Positions 9,623 through 24,700 of a stretch of DNA of 64,000 bases are shown here, one piece after another; within the stretch, counting starts at the first letter, position 1; every line of letters begins with the position of its first letter. A model generated the notes under the pieces. That model did no database searches and was not told where the DNA came from. It was given only the letters and a program-made list of their open reading frames with translations. Where the stretch lies: positions 622,001 to 686,000 of the forward strand of contig CM049316.1 in the NCBI GenBank assembly GCA_026874595.1, in the 5' to 3' direction. Source of the DNA: Sipunculus nudus (Eukaryota > Annelida > Sipuncula > Golfingiida > Sipunculidae). The translations under genes were made by a program, and so were the position numbers.

Positions 9623-9692
9623 AATAAATTACTATTTAATATTTCTGATGTTGGTTGTTATCTCATACAGATCAGGTGTTGTTGTTTTTATT
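9623..9692. terminator. Convergent poly(A) signals
   Basis: AATAAA at 9623-9628 on plus serves the half-helicase gene. TTTATT at 9687-9692 (AATAAA on minus) lies just past the stop of the giant leftward gene. Confidence 0.7.
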
Positions 9693-9709
9693 TTATGTTA
9701 ATGATCACC

Positions 9710-12700
9710 TCATTCGTCGCTCATGTAAAGCCGGATAAGGTCGTACTCGTCGTTCAGATTACGGCCTTTTCGGGGGGGTAATATCGCAAGCGGTTGTGTT
9801 TGGCGGATCGTGTTTAGGGTGTTACATAAAACCGTAAACAGTTCCGAATCATGAATAGGGCCTTTGGTCTGTGTCTGATGCTTGTGCACACCAGGGGTGG
9901 GTACGTGCATGTTCCTGTGTTCCACGTGTCGATCAACCGGAATGTCAACCGGAACAAACTCGCGACTTGATCTGGGAGAGCGGGGTGTGGCCGTCATTTC
10001 ACGTGAACCGAATAAAGTGGACGGTTGACCCTCCCGCTGGTAGGAACGGCTTGGCTGGTCTTCGTAGACGAATTGAACGCCTTGTCTCCGTGTATCCTCA
10101 TTTTTAACATTTTTGCGATGGTCTTCACGTGCACCTGTTGCATCCTTCACGTATGAGGTGTCCCTGGCATCAGTCGTGTGGATGCTTATCCCCAATAACG
10201 TATCGGATTCCTGTGATTGTGTAACATCTGATTTTGTAGAAACGTTTGCGTAAGGAGCTCTGTACTGTGGCTCAGTAACACCTGTTTCTGTAGGTACTTT
10301 TGTTTTAGGGGCTCCATATTGTGGCGCAATCACTTTTGATTCTGTAGAGACCTTTGTGTATGGAGATATGTGTTGTAGCGCAGTTTGGACGGGATCGGTC
10401 AACATGGATACATGTATGGTTGGTTTGGCGGGTATATTTGTTCTGTTAGGAATGATGTTGTCGTGGGATTGTGTATCTTTTAGACGCAACCCTTTTTCAC
10501 GCCGTCTGGTATTTGGGTGTTTAGATTTATGAATTAACGGACGGTTTGGCTGTGAATGGCTCTTCAATCGTTGCCTGTCACCCGTCTCATATGTATCCGA
10601 TGATACATTCTGTGTTTCCGCAGTACCTGATAGAGTGCGAATGTCTCCTAAACTCATGTTAGCAAATGACTCTGTTATTTCCCTAGATATGCCTGCCCTT
10701 TGTTGTGCATATGGACCGGAGCCCATCTTACCATGTATTGTTACGTCATCACACAATTCGTAACTACGATGTTGTTTCCTGTGAGGCAGGTGTTCTTGTA
10801 CGTCATCGTCTGACTTTGATTGTATATTTGCGCATGATATATCACTTGCGGTTTGTGAGACAGGTAACGGAGATATATCACGCGAGTTGCTATTCAGCAA
10901 CTCCTCCGTCTGTTGTATCTCGTGAAACAGAGACACGCCGTCATCTTCTGACCCTGTGTGTCCCTGTGTCATATGGTGTTGCTGTACATTTAGATTTTGT
11001 AGTTCTGTATCTGAGAGTTCGTCGACACGAAACTGTGTTTCATTGTCGTTGGGCCTTGCAACTTCTTCGTTTGTGTACATCTGCAACGGGAATTCTGGGT
11101 GCTGGTCCGACGAAACACACTCCAGGTGACCGCGATCACACCAAGGGATGAGTCCCGCGTCATCGCTCGCCTTTGTTGTGCGGACTCTGTAAACCCTTCG
11201 AAACCAACCCCGTTCAACTTCAACGGGACCGCATATCCTTTCGCCATACGTAAACGACAGTTGGTTTACTTTCTCGTTGTGTTCGTTTGCCACAGCGTAC
11301 CCCGTCGGCAGGAACCGCTCACCACCGTCCGTGTTGAGACCGTCTGTAAGTATCTGCACGCTTATTATAGGAATGAACGTCGAACCCCTCAAACCATCCA
11401 GGTACTTGTTGACTGGGACGTGAGTGCTGCTAGACGCGGACGACCTCGGAAGTGCAGCAAACAAGGGCAGGGCGCTTTGGTCGAAAGAGAAGAAGTACCG
11501 GAGTATATCTGTTGGGCAGGTGTCCGCCGTGAGAGGGGCAGGGTAAGCAGAAGCCGGATCGATGATTCTATCCACGTTTGGGTTGTACGTGGAATTGGTC
11601 CATTCGCGATGAAAAGGTATTTTGCTGCCGGCCACGGTGTCGTAACACGTGGCCAATGGTATACCCGTGACGAGCGAAAAGAGGATGACGTCAAATCGGC
11701 ACCAACCTTGTGCCTTGCTTTTCATACCCGAGCATGGCCACGATACATCATACGCTCGCACGTTGGAGCCATCCTGTACGTATTCTTCCGGCTTGTCCAA
11801 CCCGTACACGTGTTGAAGGACACTCCGCTGCATATCTGCTGCTTCATGCATTGCTACCTCTCTTTCTTCGAATTGAAAACCATTGTTTTCATTTCCACAT
11901 CTCGTTGGCAAGTGCGTGTATTCTTCCAAGATGTGGTCCCAAACTGACCCGACACCGTGGCCGTGTTGTGCCCACAGTGTTTCCAAGACTTCGGAGTCGA
12001 TCATACGTCCGGCTGTCACTGCATAAGCCATAAAGCCTCTTAGCGTTTCGGCAACACGCAAGCACAAACGGTCGTCCCATCGTGGCTGATTGTTTGTTGA
12101 CCATCGCGTCGGTATATCCTTGCTCAGAACGTAGTGGTGGAGGCCTGTTTTACCGAGCAAGGCTTTCAGGCCCCAGTGCACATTGGAGCCGCAAAACGCG
12201 AAGACAGCTGCCGTACATGTTGCCAACCAGAAAAGGTGTGAGGTCCGTCCCGTGTCCGAAATGATGCTGTCCGTCATCCTGACCCATTGAAAGAGATCTT
12301 TGTCTTTCAAATTGTAGACGGGTCTCCCACACACGTTAAAAAAGGTCGGCAATTCGCCCCAGGGCCCGACGTCTTGCTCACCGTTTATTGCCCTGGCGGA
12401 ATTCACTTTTTTCATGGCCAGACAGAACCTGATCCCGTACACCCACAGGCAGTGCCATGTCTCCTGGGCTTTTTGTGAGCTGATCCACCATCCCTTGACG
12501 CCATCTGACCGCGTCTCAACACCTGTCTGACGTCCATGCTCAGCCTTCAATGCTTCCAATGTTTGTCGCGTGATAAACGGATATACGCATTCGAGTACCC
12601 TGAACACGTGCCGCGCGACCTTGTATAAACCAGATGTGTTACTGGTGCCATCGTTCGGAATTAGGTCCGTGACGGAAACAGTTTGTTTTGTCGTAATACG

Positions 12701-15700
12701 ATCCAGGGGTTCACGACTGAACGGCAAGGCGGCTTCCACTGTGATGTGTTCTGACGAATTGTCCTGTCGTCCGGCGGCTTGCGCTAACCCTGTCGTGCAA
12801 CAAAATATTGTGTCCATGTCACATTGCGGCACTGTGTAACAGTCGTTTTCGTTTGTACATGTGAACAACCAGTTCCCTTCGTAACGCGCACCCTCTCTAG
12901 TACTCAAAGCGATATCGTGTTCTCCGCGTGCCTTGAAAAACTGTTGAAATATAGTACATTGCGTTTGGAAAGTACTTGGGTCATTCAGAAACATAACAGT
13001 GTCTTCTGACAATAATGGACCCACTACGGACATGTGGTCTGCTGCGGCGTCTAATTCGTTGTGGCCATCAGACTGTTCTCGGATATGCATCCACGCAGAG
13101 ACGGGTCCGATAATTTCGTAAAGGCTAGAACACGTATTTGGCTCGGGTTTCCGCATTAGTCGCGTGAAACCTAAACTTGTGGAATTTGCCACAACAGCAA
13201 CCAAAGGAACACCGGGCGGTTTGGTTGCGTACACGTCGTCAATGTGAGCAAAGCTGTAATGTGAACGTGGGTTGTCAACGTTGCCGTGCGTGACCTCCTG
13301 CATGCACACATGCAAGCTCAAATGTGCCTGCACTAACACACGTTCCTGTAACGGGGAGGGTTGAGTTCGCAGCACAACGTGCACCATGTGGTTTAAACAC
13401 TCTTCTGGTAACCAACCGCCCGGGTCAGATGGGTACGTGTAACCTGACACACAAACGTCCATTATCACACGCGTTGAATTCCACGTTTCGTAACCTACCG
13501 TGATATTGTTTTTCTTTAACACTGTGAGCATTCGGGCTTGTTGATCCATTTGACAGTTTACTCTTGCCAACCAGGCGGAACAGAGTTGCCTTAATGCGTC
13601 AGGGAAGGGATGGAGCATTATACCTGTTCCAGACTGGTATGAGATAACTTGTTTGAACAGGAGGTCGCATTCCGCCCGGCTATCGTATTCTACACAAGAG
13701 CCCCAATTGTTCTCTTTCTGGCTCTTTTTATAAATGTTATGTGTTTTTTCTTGGTGCAACTGCCTGACATCCTTTTGGGAAAGCGTACATTTGTACACCT
13801 TAGGGATGTTATCCAGCCAGACGCGCACGCGTTTCAGGTTTTCTTTGTCGTCTGTGTCGTCATGTGACACGTGCCGAACAAACGCGGTCATCAAACGTTC
13901 TCTGACGACCATACCGTCACACCACCACGATTCTTCACACTCTCGTCTTTCGTCTGGTGTGTCAAGATGCGTCGCCCTTTGTATCAATTCCAAAAACGCT
14001 TGGTATGCATCGATCCTCGTTTTACACAAGTTATATACCTCGTTTAACACTTGCAGACTGACGTTTTCGGTTATGTTGATACGAATTTCTGTGGTTGATG
14101 GCCATGTGTGTTGCAACCTGCTGAAAGCATCTTCCGCTTCCATCATCATACGGGATAGTTCTTCCCTTTTGTTTTGCACATCCGCCTTATACGAACCTAC
14201 AGTTCCGAAGGGGATGGAATCATGTTGTAAAAGGTTGCGCAGGTTTTGTTCCGTATATTCCATAATTGCCACTGACATCTGCACAGCTTGTTGAACAGAA
14301 CGTCTACATTCGGTGAGACGCCCCTCTACGTGTGTATAGTCGTGCAGCCGTTGCTGCTGCATGTCAAACAGACTGAAGACCATAAGGCTTGCTAAACATC
14401 CGAGAGTGTGATGCACCGATAACGCGTTCGCGTGATACGTCATCTGTTCAGTATGTAAGGAGATGAGGTCGAGATGTAGTTTGTCGGCGAGTATCAACAT
14501 TCGCTGCGTGACATCTTCCTCTATATCCGCAACTAACTGTTCTACGACACAAGACATGATGTCTGGTACGCTGCGCATGTTGCCTGTTTGAGAATGCGAC
14601 ATTTCCTCTGTGTATTTCTTCCCCATCAGCGCACGAGTGTCGTCCATATACCTGTTGCATATGTGTTCGTACCACTTACAGGATGTTAAAATGCATTGTA
14701 TGATCAACTTGCCATGTTCACAGTGTCTTTCAACTGTTCGGATACATTTATCGATAAGCGTCTTTATGCCATTACGCAAACCGTCAGTATCCGGATTCCT
14801 GTTTTGCTCATTTACTTTACGTTGCAGGAATTCTTTGCATGCTGACACGTTGTTTTCTATCAGCGTGGTCCGCCGATCATGTTCTTTGTCAACAGCTCGT
14901 TTTGTCAGTTGTATAATCTGTTGTTGTGTGTTTGCTGATTCGTGCATGAAATTCCTCGTGCCATAACAGGTATGCAGGTGAGTTGACACTTGCGTTTCTG
15001 TATGTATCTTTGCCTGCAACCGATCCAAGAACAACTGGCTGCTTTTATCGTCCAGCTGCTTGATCCATGCGTCGAGTATATATTGGGGTATATAGGTGCT
15101 TACTTCATTTTGCAGACGTTGCAGGGAATCCCGAATGGCAGACTGTGTCCTATTCCACGAAGGATACACAGTTTGAATGAGCCACGTATGAGCGTATCGG
15201 AAACTGTATATTATGGTCATAGCGTCCTGTAAGATGTCCTGTAGTTCACCTGTATGTCGTATGATGTTATGCAGGTTAACGGAAATACCTTTTCCCGCCA
15301 CTGTCACATCGTCACAGGGCTGCCCTTGGAATAAAGCCGATTCTGCAACGATCAACTGGTGCCCGCTTGATATGTCGTTCCGGATTCGGTCTACAATAGC
15401 ATGCACACTCTGTTTAAAATTATCCGCGTACTTAAGGGCCGTTTGATAGCTGGATCCAGTGATTTGCAACGCTAACGTTTGAAATGCTGTGAGGGTTCCT
15501 GCCACAAGATCGTACACGTACTGGTATTCCTGCGACTGCAGGATCCAGGAAACGGTGGAGAGCGAAGACTGTACGCGCTCACCCATGCGAGCAGCTTTAT
15601 CTAGCCATTCGCGCAAGTCGGGCACATCGACAGTCGGGTCCAACCTGCTGTCAGCTGGTATTTCAGAACGTAGTATCTTTTCACCCTGTTCGAACGCCCA

Positions 15701-18700
15701 CCTGCGAATGGACTGCGCGAGGTTTTTGGTACTGCCTAATGTGGCATCAACTGATTTGTTCAGAAGTCCCACCAGACCGTCGAACCATTTTACATCGTCA
15801 GGCTTCAGCTGCTTCAGAAGTGTCATGACGTTGTTACCTGTACCACCTGTTGTAAACATCCCATCCGTGCCGCCCCAGTGAGCATTCTCCTGGAGCAGTT
15901 GGTAGCATCGGTTCAGTAGTTCGCGTACATTACATGTACGGTGCGCTATGCATTGGTAGTGTACGTGCTCGTCTGTCAAGTGGTAATTCACCAGGATGTC
16001 CTGCATTTCCTGTATGGCATCTTTCAGTATATCCTTTATCACACCCTCTAGCTGCTTACGCAGGTGTGAAATGTAGCGTTGTTTCAACATCTTTTCCGCC
16101 TTGCCCACCCGTTCCTGCTTGTTTACGCTATCTGGCTCCTTGGCTATTTCTTGTTTCAACATGTTCAGTTCATTTTGTATATGTCGTAAACTGTACAATG
16201 CATAACTAACGCTTTGAAAACTGTTGTCCACGTTTGTGGTAGCTTCCTGTGCAGCTGTTTCCACATATTTGAGTTTCGTTTCGAACATATCTGCCATACA
16301 ACTGCGCTTGGTGTGCTCCATGTCGTGCGTTTCCATCATGTTGTGAAGGCGGTCGAGGTTAGCCGTCACAGAAGTCCAAGCTGGCGTTTGTGGAAACAGG
16401 TTCTCGACACTTTGCTTTAGTCGATCGGTGGTCATGTGGCTAATTGCATTCCCGGCATTTTCTATTCCGCTGATGACGACATGGCCGGCTTCCAGTTCCT
16501 GCCTGTACGTTGTTCGGGTTCCCGTCCTCGCGGCAACTATGTCGACAAGACGGTACAAGCGTTTGGCTAAAGGAATGTCACTCGTCCCAAGCTGTTTAAC
16601 GCCAAGCTGTGTGCCAAACCTGACCTGATCCTGCAGCCGCGTGGGACATTCCAGGACACGCGCCAGGTGTCGGAAGAGCGAATCCAGCATCCGGGTAACC
16701 TCATCTGTTGGCCCACATCTGTTCACGTGTTGTAGTATGGTGTCGGGCAGATTTGCTTTTTCAGATAAACCGGTGGTCAGCAATTTATTATAAGCCTCGG
16801 TAACATGGTCTGCAGGTTCGCCGTGTTCGGACCCGGTGTGTTTGTTATCCATGTCGTTTTTTTGTCTTAGGTGTTCCGCACGCACATTCAGCAGCTGAAT
16901 CTGGTGTATGGCTGCATTGATGCTTTTGTCCGCTGTATGCAGTTTTTTCGCGAAACCACCGTCTCCTTTGTTCCAATGGGTACCCGCCGCTGCTTTTGCT
17001 GCCGTCAGGGCGTTTAGCGTGTCATTCAGTCGTTTTTGTGAGTCGCGCAGTTGGTTGTTCGCTTGGTCCAGTCCGGTTTGGTCCCACGTGGTAATGAGAT
17101 GATGCATGCCGTCCTTAGAAAAACTTTCGATATCCTCTGAACTGGCCTGTATGGCAGACGCCGAACCTCGTACGGTTTCCGTGCAATCTCGCACGGTCTG
17201 ATCCGTCCACTCGTTGAAAACCTGAATGATGCAATGGAGCAATACGTTGCTGGTCCTCTTCGGGGTGGTTTCTCTCCAAGCCCGTTCTGTGAGAAATTGA
17301 ATGCGGCTGGCGTTGTCTGTGTCACGCGCGCACTGCTCTGCCCGAAGGTTTTGATAGATTTCAAGCAAAGTTTCGGCTTCTTTACGTTTCCGTTGATATT
17401 GCTGTTTCTTGTCTGAGTTGTCCGAGCACATGTGTTCAAGCAATCCGAAAACGGCCGGGACTTCATCCGCGATACAACGTGGAGCATCCTGTGAGGCACC
17501 GTCGTCTAGTCCGCTTGTGTACGCGTGTGCCAACCGCTCTACGTCTTCTGTCAAACGGTCTGTCCAATGTGAACAGTGCAAGCAGAGATCCGTAACCTCT
17601 TCTTTAGTGAGCGGATAGATCGTGTCCATGTATTGTGCCAGGTTGCTTGTCACGTCTGTGAGAGTGCCACTTGCAGTGAGATCTCTGACGATTTCCTCGC
17701 GCCTCTGGCGTTTTTCTTTAGCTTCCAGTTCTTTTCTTTTAGTCTGCATGACCCTCTTGGCCTCCTCTATCTGTGTGCGTGTGATTGGTTCGGTTTTTTT
17801 AAAACGGATCTGCTCCTTCTCCTTATTTCCCCAAAAAGTAGTGTCCTTGCTGGCGACCAGCGTTCCGTCTACCACGCAGTTACCGCGTCTGAGTTTGTCC
17901 AAGGTGCTGTTGTGTATATCGAGTACTCCCACCTGCTGATCGAGTTCCTTCTTGTACATATCGATATCACGTGTATTTTCAAATTGAAACGTCTTGCATG
18001 CCTGGATCCATGCACGTGTCTTTTCCGTTGAGGTGTTGTATTGTTCAGTGGCGACCAGCACTTCTTTCAACCATGCCGTTTCTGCTGCAGCCGTTTCTGC
18101 CGCAGCAGTTTGCGCCGCGTGTGTTCTGGCTATCAATTCGTCATCACCTGTGCCCCGAACGGTAGAGGACTGCCCAGGACTGCTTGCGGTTTGTGCCTGT
18201 ACATGCTCGGCTGTTTTCCAGCCTTGCAACTTTCCTATGAGCGCGTTTGCCTTGTCGTTCTTTGCATTCAGTAACTGTAGTATCTTCTTCAAGCCGTCCG
18301 AACGACATCCTTTTACGTCGAACGGCTGGTCCTGATTCCCACCTAACTTTTGAAGCCATGCTGCGGCTTTATCCTCACACCACGAAAGTGATTTCTTCAC
18401 CTGGCTCACCTTTTCAATGTGTTCTTCCAGGAGAGTGACATTCTTACGGTTGCTTTCGTCCGACGTGTACGACGCGTCTACGTTTCTGAACATCTCATCT
18501 ACTCGACTTACGTGTTCATTTATCTGCTTTTCCAATTCCTCGCTTTCGGCGTTCCACACGTTTTTGAAACAGCAGCGCAACCCTTTCAGAATAGGTTTGG
18601 TGCCGGGCTGACGAGCCCAGGCGATCAACCTGTTCAGCTTGTCCTCGCGGGAATCGTTGTGAGAGGCATTATAAACGTCCTTGCAAACTCCGAGCAACTC

Positions 18701-21700
18701 CTGCAGCTCAGCGCCGGTACTGTCAGGTTTCTCAAGTAGACAGATGTAACACGGTAGTTTTTCAGGCGGAGCATCGCATCCAGGTGGACACGATTGCTCA
18801 TAGTCAGACAATGCAATTTCGACGTCTTTGACCACGTTATTGACCCACACTTCCACCGCCTGTTTCCCAAACGATACGTCGTCCTTTTGCAGAGGCAGAA
18901 GAGATTGTACGACGTTTCTGGCTCTCGCGTATTCCAGTTGACCGCTTTTCACGAGCTGCAGCAGTTGTTTTCTCTCTGCGTCCTTTTCCTGTTTACTCAG
19001 TTTCTCCAACTGTGCCCGCAGTTTCGTTCTCACTTTCTCTGTGTCCGGCAGGTCGGGGATCGCATACACCTCTGCGATGACCCGCAATTCATCCCATATC
19101 CCTGCGGGGATGCCATGGTCTTTCATAAGAACATTTTTGGTTGTGCGTCGCAGGGATTGCCCATCACCCTCCAGCTCGTCGATCGTTTGTATAAACGATG
19201 CTGCTTCTGTGCACGAAGAGCACTCAGTACCCATGCAACGTTTAATAATTTCCTCGAGGTGGCGCTTATGAGAGGCGTAATCGTCCTTGGCTTTGCTTAC
19301 CCGCGTGTTCCATTTTTTCACCTCCGGGCACCTCTGAGCAATGGTAGCGATGCGCACCTGCATTGGTGTATTCTTTTCCGTCAATATGCGACGGGTTTCG
19401 TCCCGCGTCAAAGGATCGTTCTCGTGACGGTCGTTATTCACTTCGTCGGACTGGTTTTCTCTCACTGATGCCGTTTCGGGCGCTGAAGGAGGGCCCTCCG
19501 TTGGTTCAGTTTCGGTCAGCGGCGTTGAAGGGACATTCCTTCTCCTCCGGTGCGACTTGCGGAGCTGTGGTAGTGACACTACCCGTGCGCTCACAGCAGC
19601 TATGTCCTGCTCAATTTGTTTCAACTCTCTCTGCAGCTTTTTCCCCGTTTCTGTCAACGTGTTATGCCATTGTCCATTTTTTTTAGAGGTCACCCCGTAC
19701 TGTGCTGCAGATTCATAAACGCTTCTGAGCAGTTCCCGCAAGTCGTCCTGCATACATGTGATCTTTATCTGCATGCGTCGTAAACTTTTTTCATCGTCAC
19801 CACTGGTCCCGCTTCTGATACGCAGCCTCATCAGACGTAATTGGGGCATAATCTGACCGAGCATTGCATCGACTCGTTCGTCGAGAACAGAAGCGTCCAG
19901 TTCGTACCATGTCTCGAGGCACGCGCGGATCTTATCATGTACACATTGCAAAGAAGCATTCTCGAGCCATGCTTTCAGTTGATCCACCATGTCTATCAGC
20001 GTTTTGTTATGGTCGACGGCGCTGGCGCGCAGCACCCTGTACATTTCCAACAGCGCTCTGCCCGTCGCAACTTGTGTATCCGTTTCTTTGTGTAACCAGA
20101 AAATCCCGGGCACTCCACGGGGTGGCTCGGCCAACATGGACGGTGACTCTTCTGCTTTTTTTTCGATGTGGATCAGGGCATATTCGATGTAATCGGCCAT
20201 GTTCGTCATCCATGCTTCGACGGTACTCTTAGCGTCTTTTTCTTCTGCGGGCGTTATTGGCAGGACGTGCTGGTATTTCGACTCGTTTCGTTTCACGTCA
20301 TCGTACGTGACACTGGGGTCTCGCAATTCGTTCAAAAGGCCTGCCCGCATGTCTGCGATTGTTTGATCATTTTCTTTCTTTTCCCTTTTGGCTGCTTCTG
20401 TTTCTGCCTTGTCTAAAGCCTTTGTAGCCTTCGCTGTGTTAGGCATTATGTTTATCTTGTGCTTACGCTCTACTTTCTTTTTCACAATCAGGGGTATATC
20501 GACGCCCTGTAATGATGGGATATTCGTACGCGCTCGCAGTGCTTTCGTCTTCAACATTGTCAGTTTCTGCTTCATTTCCTCTACCTCCTCGATATTTCCA
20601 ACCACTTTGGACGTGCAAATTGCACAGAAATGTGCAAGTGTGTCTCTACGTTCGTTGTATACTTTGACTGCCTCTTCATACCGTTTGACCAACGACGCAG
20701 CATGTTCGTCCATCTTTCCGTGCGTCACGCCTTTTGAGGGGCGACCTCTGTTGTTTGAAGCTTTTCCGGGTTGACTTTTGATATGGAGCTTCTTGCGGGT
20801 CGATGTGTTCAGATCGTCGACTCCTGGGTCGCCTTCGCCTGATCGCGGAGGGGTCTGTTCATCACGGGTGATGTCACCCTGCACATCTTCGATTTCTTCC
20901 GTCTCGGATGGACCCGAATGTTGCTCGTATGCCGCCACATCCTGCTCTTCCATATCCGCTTCAGCCCCTGTGTTACAGGCGGAGGCGGGGTTTGGTTGGC
21001 CTGCCCCGTCATCGGGCTGCTCCTGAGCAGGTCTTGTGGCGACGTCCTCTTCTGTCGTTTCCTCACGGGTGATGTCACCTTGCACATCTTCCATTTCTTC
21101 CGCACCGGACTGACCCGAATGTTGCTCGGATGCCGCCACATCCTGCTCTTCCATTTTCTCGTCAGCTCCTGTGTTACAGGCTGAGGCGACATCCTCTTCT
21201 CTCGTTTCGTCCACCCGGTCCGACTGCTGCGTATCAACTGGCGTGTCCGCCCGCGGCGTGCTGTGGACGGGGGCAACAGGGTCCGTTTGCTCTCGGACGG
21301 GTGCGTCCACTCGGTTCTCAGTTATACTGTACAATCTGCTTTCGTATCCGTTTACTTTCAGCGTGTACGCGAGATTTGTTATATGCTTAATAGCCTCTGC
21401 AAGAATGTCAAATCCCAAAAGCACAGATGTGCCCGTTGGTGTGACCTTCCCGCGCATGTCCCGACTGTGCGAATCGAAGACGTAATATTTGCTACCTTTT
21501 TGCATGACAGCGATTGCGCAGTCTTGGAGTATCAGGATCGACGATAAGTACCCCTTGTCGTCACACAGAGCCATCCGTAACGTTCTGTAAGTGTTACGGA
21601 AATCATTTCTGTTAATCAGGTCGCTCCGGTACATGTACGATACCACAGAGAAAGAACGCGAGAAGCAGTCAATCGTTTCCGGCAACTCGTCCAAACAAAC

Positions 21701-24700
21701 GTATCCCGCGTCTTCCACAGGGTACCCTTTAATGCTGTAGTAAAGCTGGTCGCCGGCGTCTAAAATGTCGTCTAATGTGGAGGTTGTCCAAGTCACCGGG
21801 TCCTCAATGCTGCACCGGATCAAAGCCACTGCGCAGTTGGGAACACACTGTTTTCCGACTGAGAACGAAAGAAAATGTTGGTGGTCCCCCTGGTGAAATG
21901 ACCCCGTCAAGCACTTCGTGATCACCGGGTGTCCAGGTGGTATATCACACGCGTCTGTGTTTGATGCATCTTTTCCCGTTGTATCTTTCTGTGACGCGTG
22001 CCGGGGAGGTCCGCCTGAACTCGATCGTGTTTCGTCCGGGCGGTCGCTGCGAGGCATATCTCTCTGTTTGTCAGATCCTCTGCCTTCGTTGGCGGTCTCC
22101 GTATCACATGGGCGGTCACCGCGTGACGCGACAGTCTTTCCTTGTGTATTGACAGGGACACGCCGTGCGTCGTTCACGCCTCCCTCGTCTTCCACCGTGC
22201 CGTCCGACTCATCCATGGTAGTTACACTAATAGGCACGTTTCCCTCACATTCGCTACTCTCGTCCATATGCTGTTCCAACGTGTCATCAGACGCATCGCT
22301 GTCGTCCATGCTCTGCTCGAACGTGGCAGGCATATTCTGTATTCTTTCTGTAAGTGAAACAGAACTCGCGTCATCTTGTTCCTGTCCGTCCTGTGTTTCT
22401 TCTGTTTGCATAAACGGTGCACCTGTGACCGTGTGTGAATCTCTCACCCGCGGTGCTAGGAGGGAAGCGTGGTCCGCGCTGGGGTTTGGGGTCTGCGGAC
22501 GACAAAGAGTCATATCTACACTATACATACCGCCTTTGTCCAGTTGGAAGTACTCCCGAGTTTTTATGTCTTCGAACGTATCACACAACATAACACGTGT
22601 CGGATAGTCTCCAGACATGGAAGGGGCGCTATCGTCACCTTCCATTTCTCCACACTCTTCCGCGCTGGTTTCCCTCTGCTCACAGGCTGTTGTGTCCATC
22701 TGGTCCGACTCGCCCCTCGCGCCGCTCGTATTTTCTTCATGTGTTGTTTGTTCTGCGTTTTTTGCATGTCCGGCGGTGTCTTCCGCGGTCGGTCGTTCGC
22801 CTGCCTTTTCCGAGCCCGAGGGCGTCGTAACTGTGTCATCAGCGGGCCGGGATGATAACTGACATGGCCGATCGTTCTGCGCACTAGATGCTCTGCGCCG
22901 TTGTCCTAGCCGCTTTTTGCGTATGCACTTTGGCTCGTCTTCCGACCCAGGAGGTTTCGAGTACGGGTGGTCAACGTGCGCAACGCGTAGCTGGCGCCTT
23001 GGTCTCCGCTTGGGAAAGTCAGGAACTGGTGTGGGTTGTATGACACGAGGTTGTAGTATTTTGGTACTGAGCCGTACCGAGTTGCGTTTAAGACGTCGCG
23101 CTGTCTTCCTCAGAGCTTCCTTTTGCTTGTCGGCGGTAGAATGCTGGTTTGATGGTTTCAAAACACTCTTGTGGCCCTTTCGCCCACGCGTTTCTTTTTT
23201 GCACGCACCCGTGTCTGGAGAGCCGTCTGCGATACGGCGAGCCGCCTCCGCACCACCTGTATGGGCAACAGGCGTGGCTGTTTCTCCTACCGTCCTTAAA
23301 TGTTGATTTGCATCTTGTTCCGGTGCCTCATTCTCCCCCACATGTTGCGGATGTTCAGAAGGAATATCTTTGTCAGCAGTATCCCCTGGGACGGCAGAGA
23401 CAGAAGGCGCGACGTGTTCAGCCCCTGCGTTTTCCCCCAGATCAGTGACAGAGGGCGCAGTGGGTACGTTATCGGGACAGATATCTGAAGCGCTAAATAT
23501 GTCACATTGGTTCATTGCCATCTGCAGGATGTCCTCGTGGCCCTGCCGCATGGGCGTTCCATGTGCTGTATCGCTGTGATATGGAGGGTCTTGGGTAACA
23601 GTTGTATCCGTGCTGTGTGCCTTCCCTTCTTGTATACTTTCTTGTTCGTCGGTTTCATGTTGTTCAATGTGATGTGATGTGCCCCCGCCATCGGCAGTTG
23701 CGGGGCAGGGAACAAACCCATTTACTGTGTCACCTGTAACCTTTTTCTCTTCATGCCGCTCGTCATGCTCTAGGGCGGCGATGATGGTGGCGACGGCACT
23801 TTCGGTTTCGTCCGTATCAGATTTACTCAGTTGTCCCTCTTCACCTCTGGCTTCTTGGCCGATGCTCGAACCTGTTACAGGCCGTTGCTGTGTGTTGACC
23901 CCGGTTGATGAAGACACGTTGGACGGGTCTGAGGGGGTCTTTCTCACAGGGTCATCCTGCTGTTTGCGGTCGTCCTCCCCGTCAAATGAAGGAAGACTGA
24001 ACGTGGTATCCTCTGTGAAAGGATGTTGATAGTGTACAGACCCGGACGCGCCCTGGTCAGCAGATTGTGTCTGAACGCCTTGGTCATTTGATTGTCCATC
24101 GCCAAACAGTTCAGATAAAATATCGTTCAGATCTATACCACCTTCGCACTGTTCCGCACAGTACACGTTTTGATGTCCTATGTGATCAGCCGTTTCTGTG
24201 GGCAGTGTCAATTCCCGTGTGTCGTCGGCTGTGTCACCTGGCACACGATTGGGCTGCCCCGTTCCGCCCTGTTGGTAGACACCATCCGCTACCTGTTGTA
24301 CCCCCGCTTCCGACTGCCGCAGTTCGATTTCTGCAGCAGCAATTGCGGCTTCTAGTTTGGCCCGTTCTGCTGTAGCTTGTGCGGCTTCTCGAATGGCGCG
24401 TTCTGTTTCAGCTTCTGCGGCTTGTAGTCTGGCGAGTTCTGTTGCGGCCAGTGACATTTCACCTGTCATCATATCGAAATCGGTTTCGTCTTGGTTTGAT
24501 GACGAGGCTGGAATCTGAGCACCCAGCATTGTAAGCTGACCCAGCAATTGTTGGGCGGCATTATCGTCGTCTACGTTCCTATCGGTTTCGTCATTAATCT
24601 GTGACATGGCTGGTGGCGATACAGCACGGATACTTTTAATCGGTGACCAGGCTGGTTGTAGTTCAGCATGCATATTTTTAACTTCATTGAATAATACCTG

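Noticed and set aside
11099-11947. 282-aa plus-strand frame, and others up to 229 aa, within the giant tegument gene
   Set aside because: They lie fully antisense to a 16-kb intact frame and have shadow composition (rich in Cys, His, Arg and Ser).
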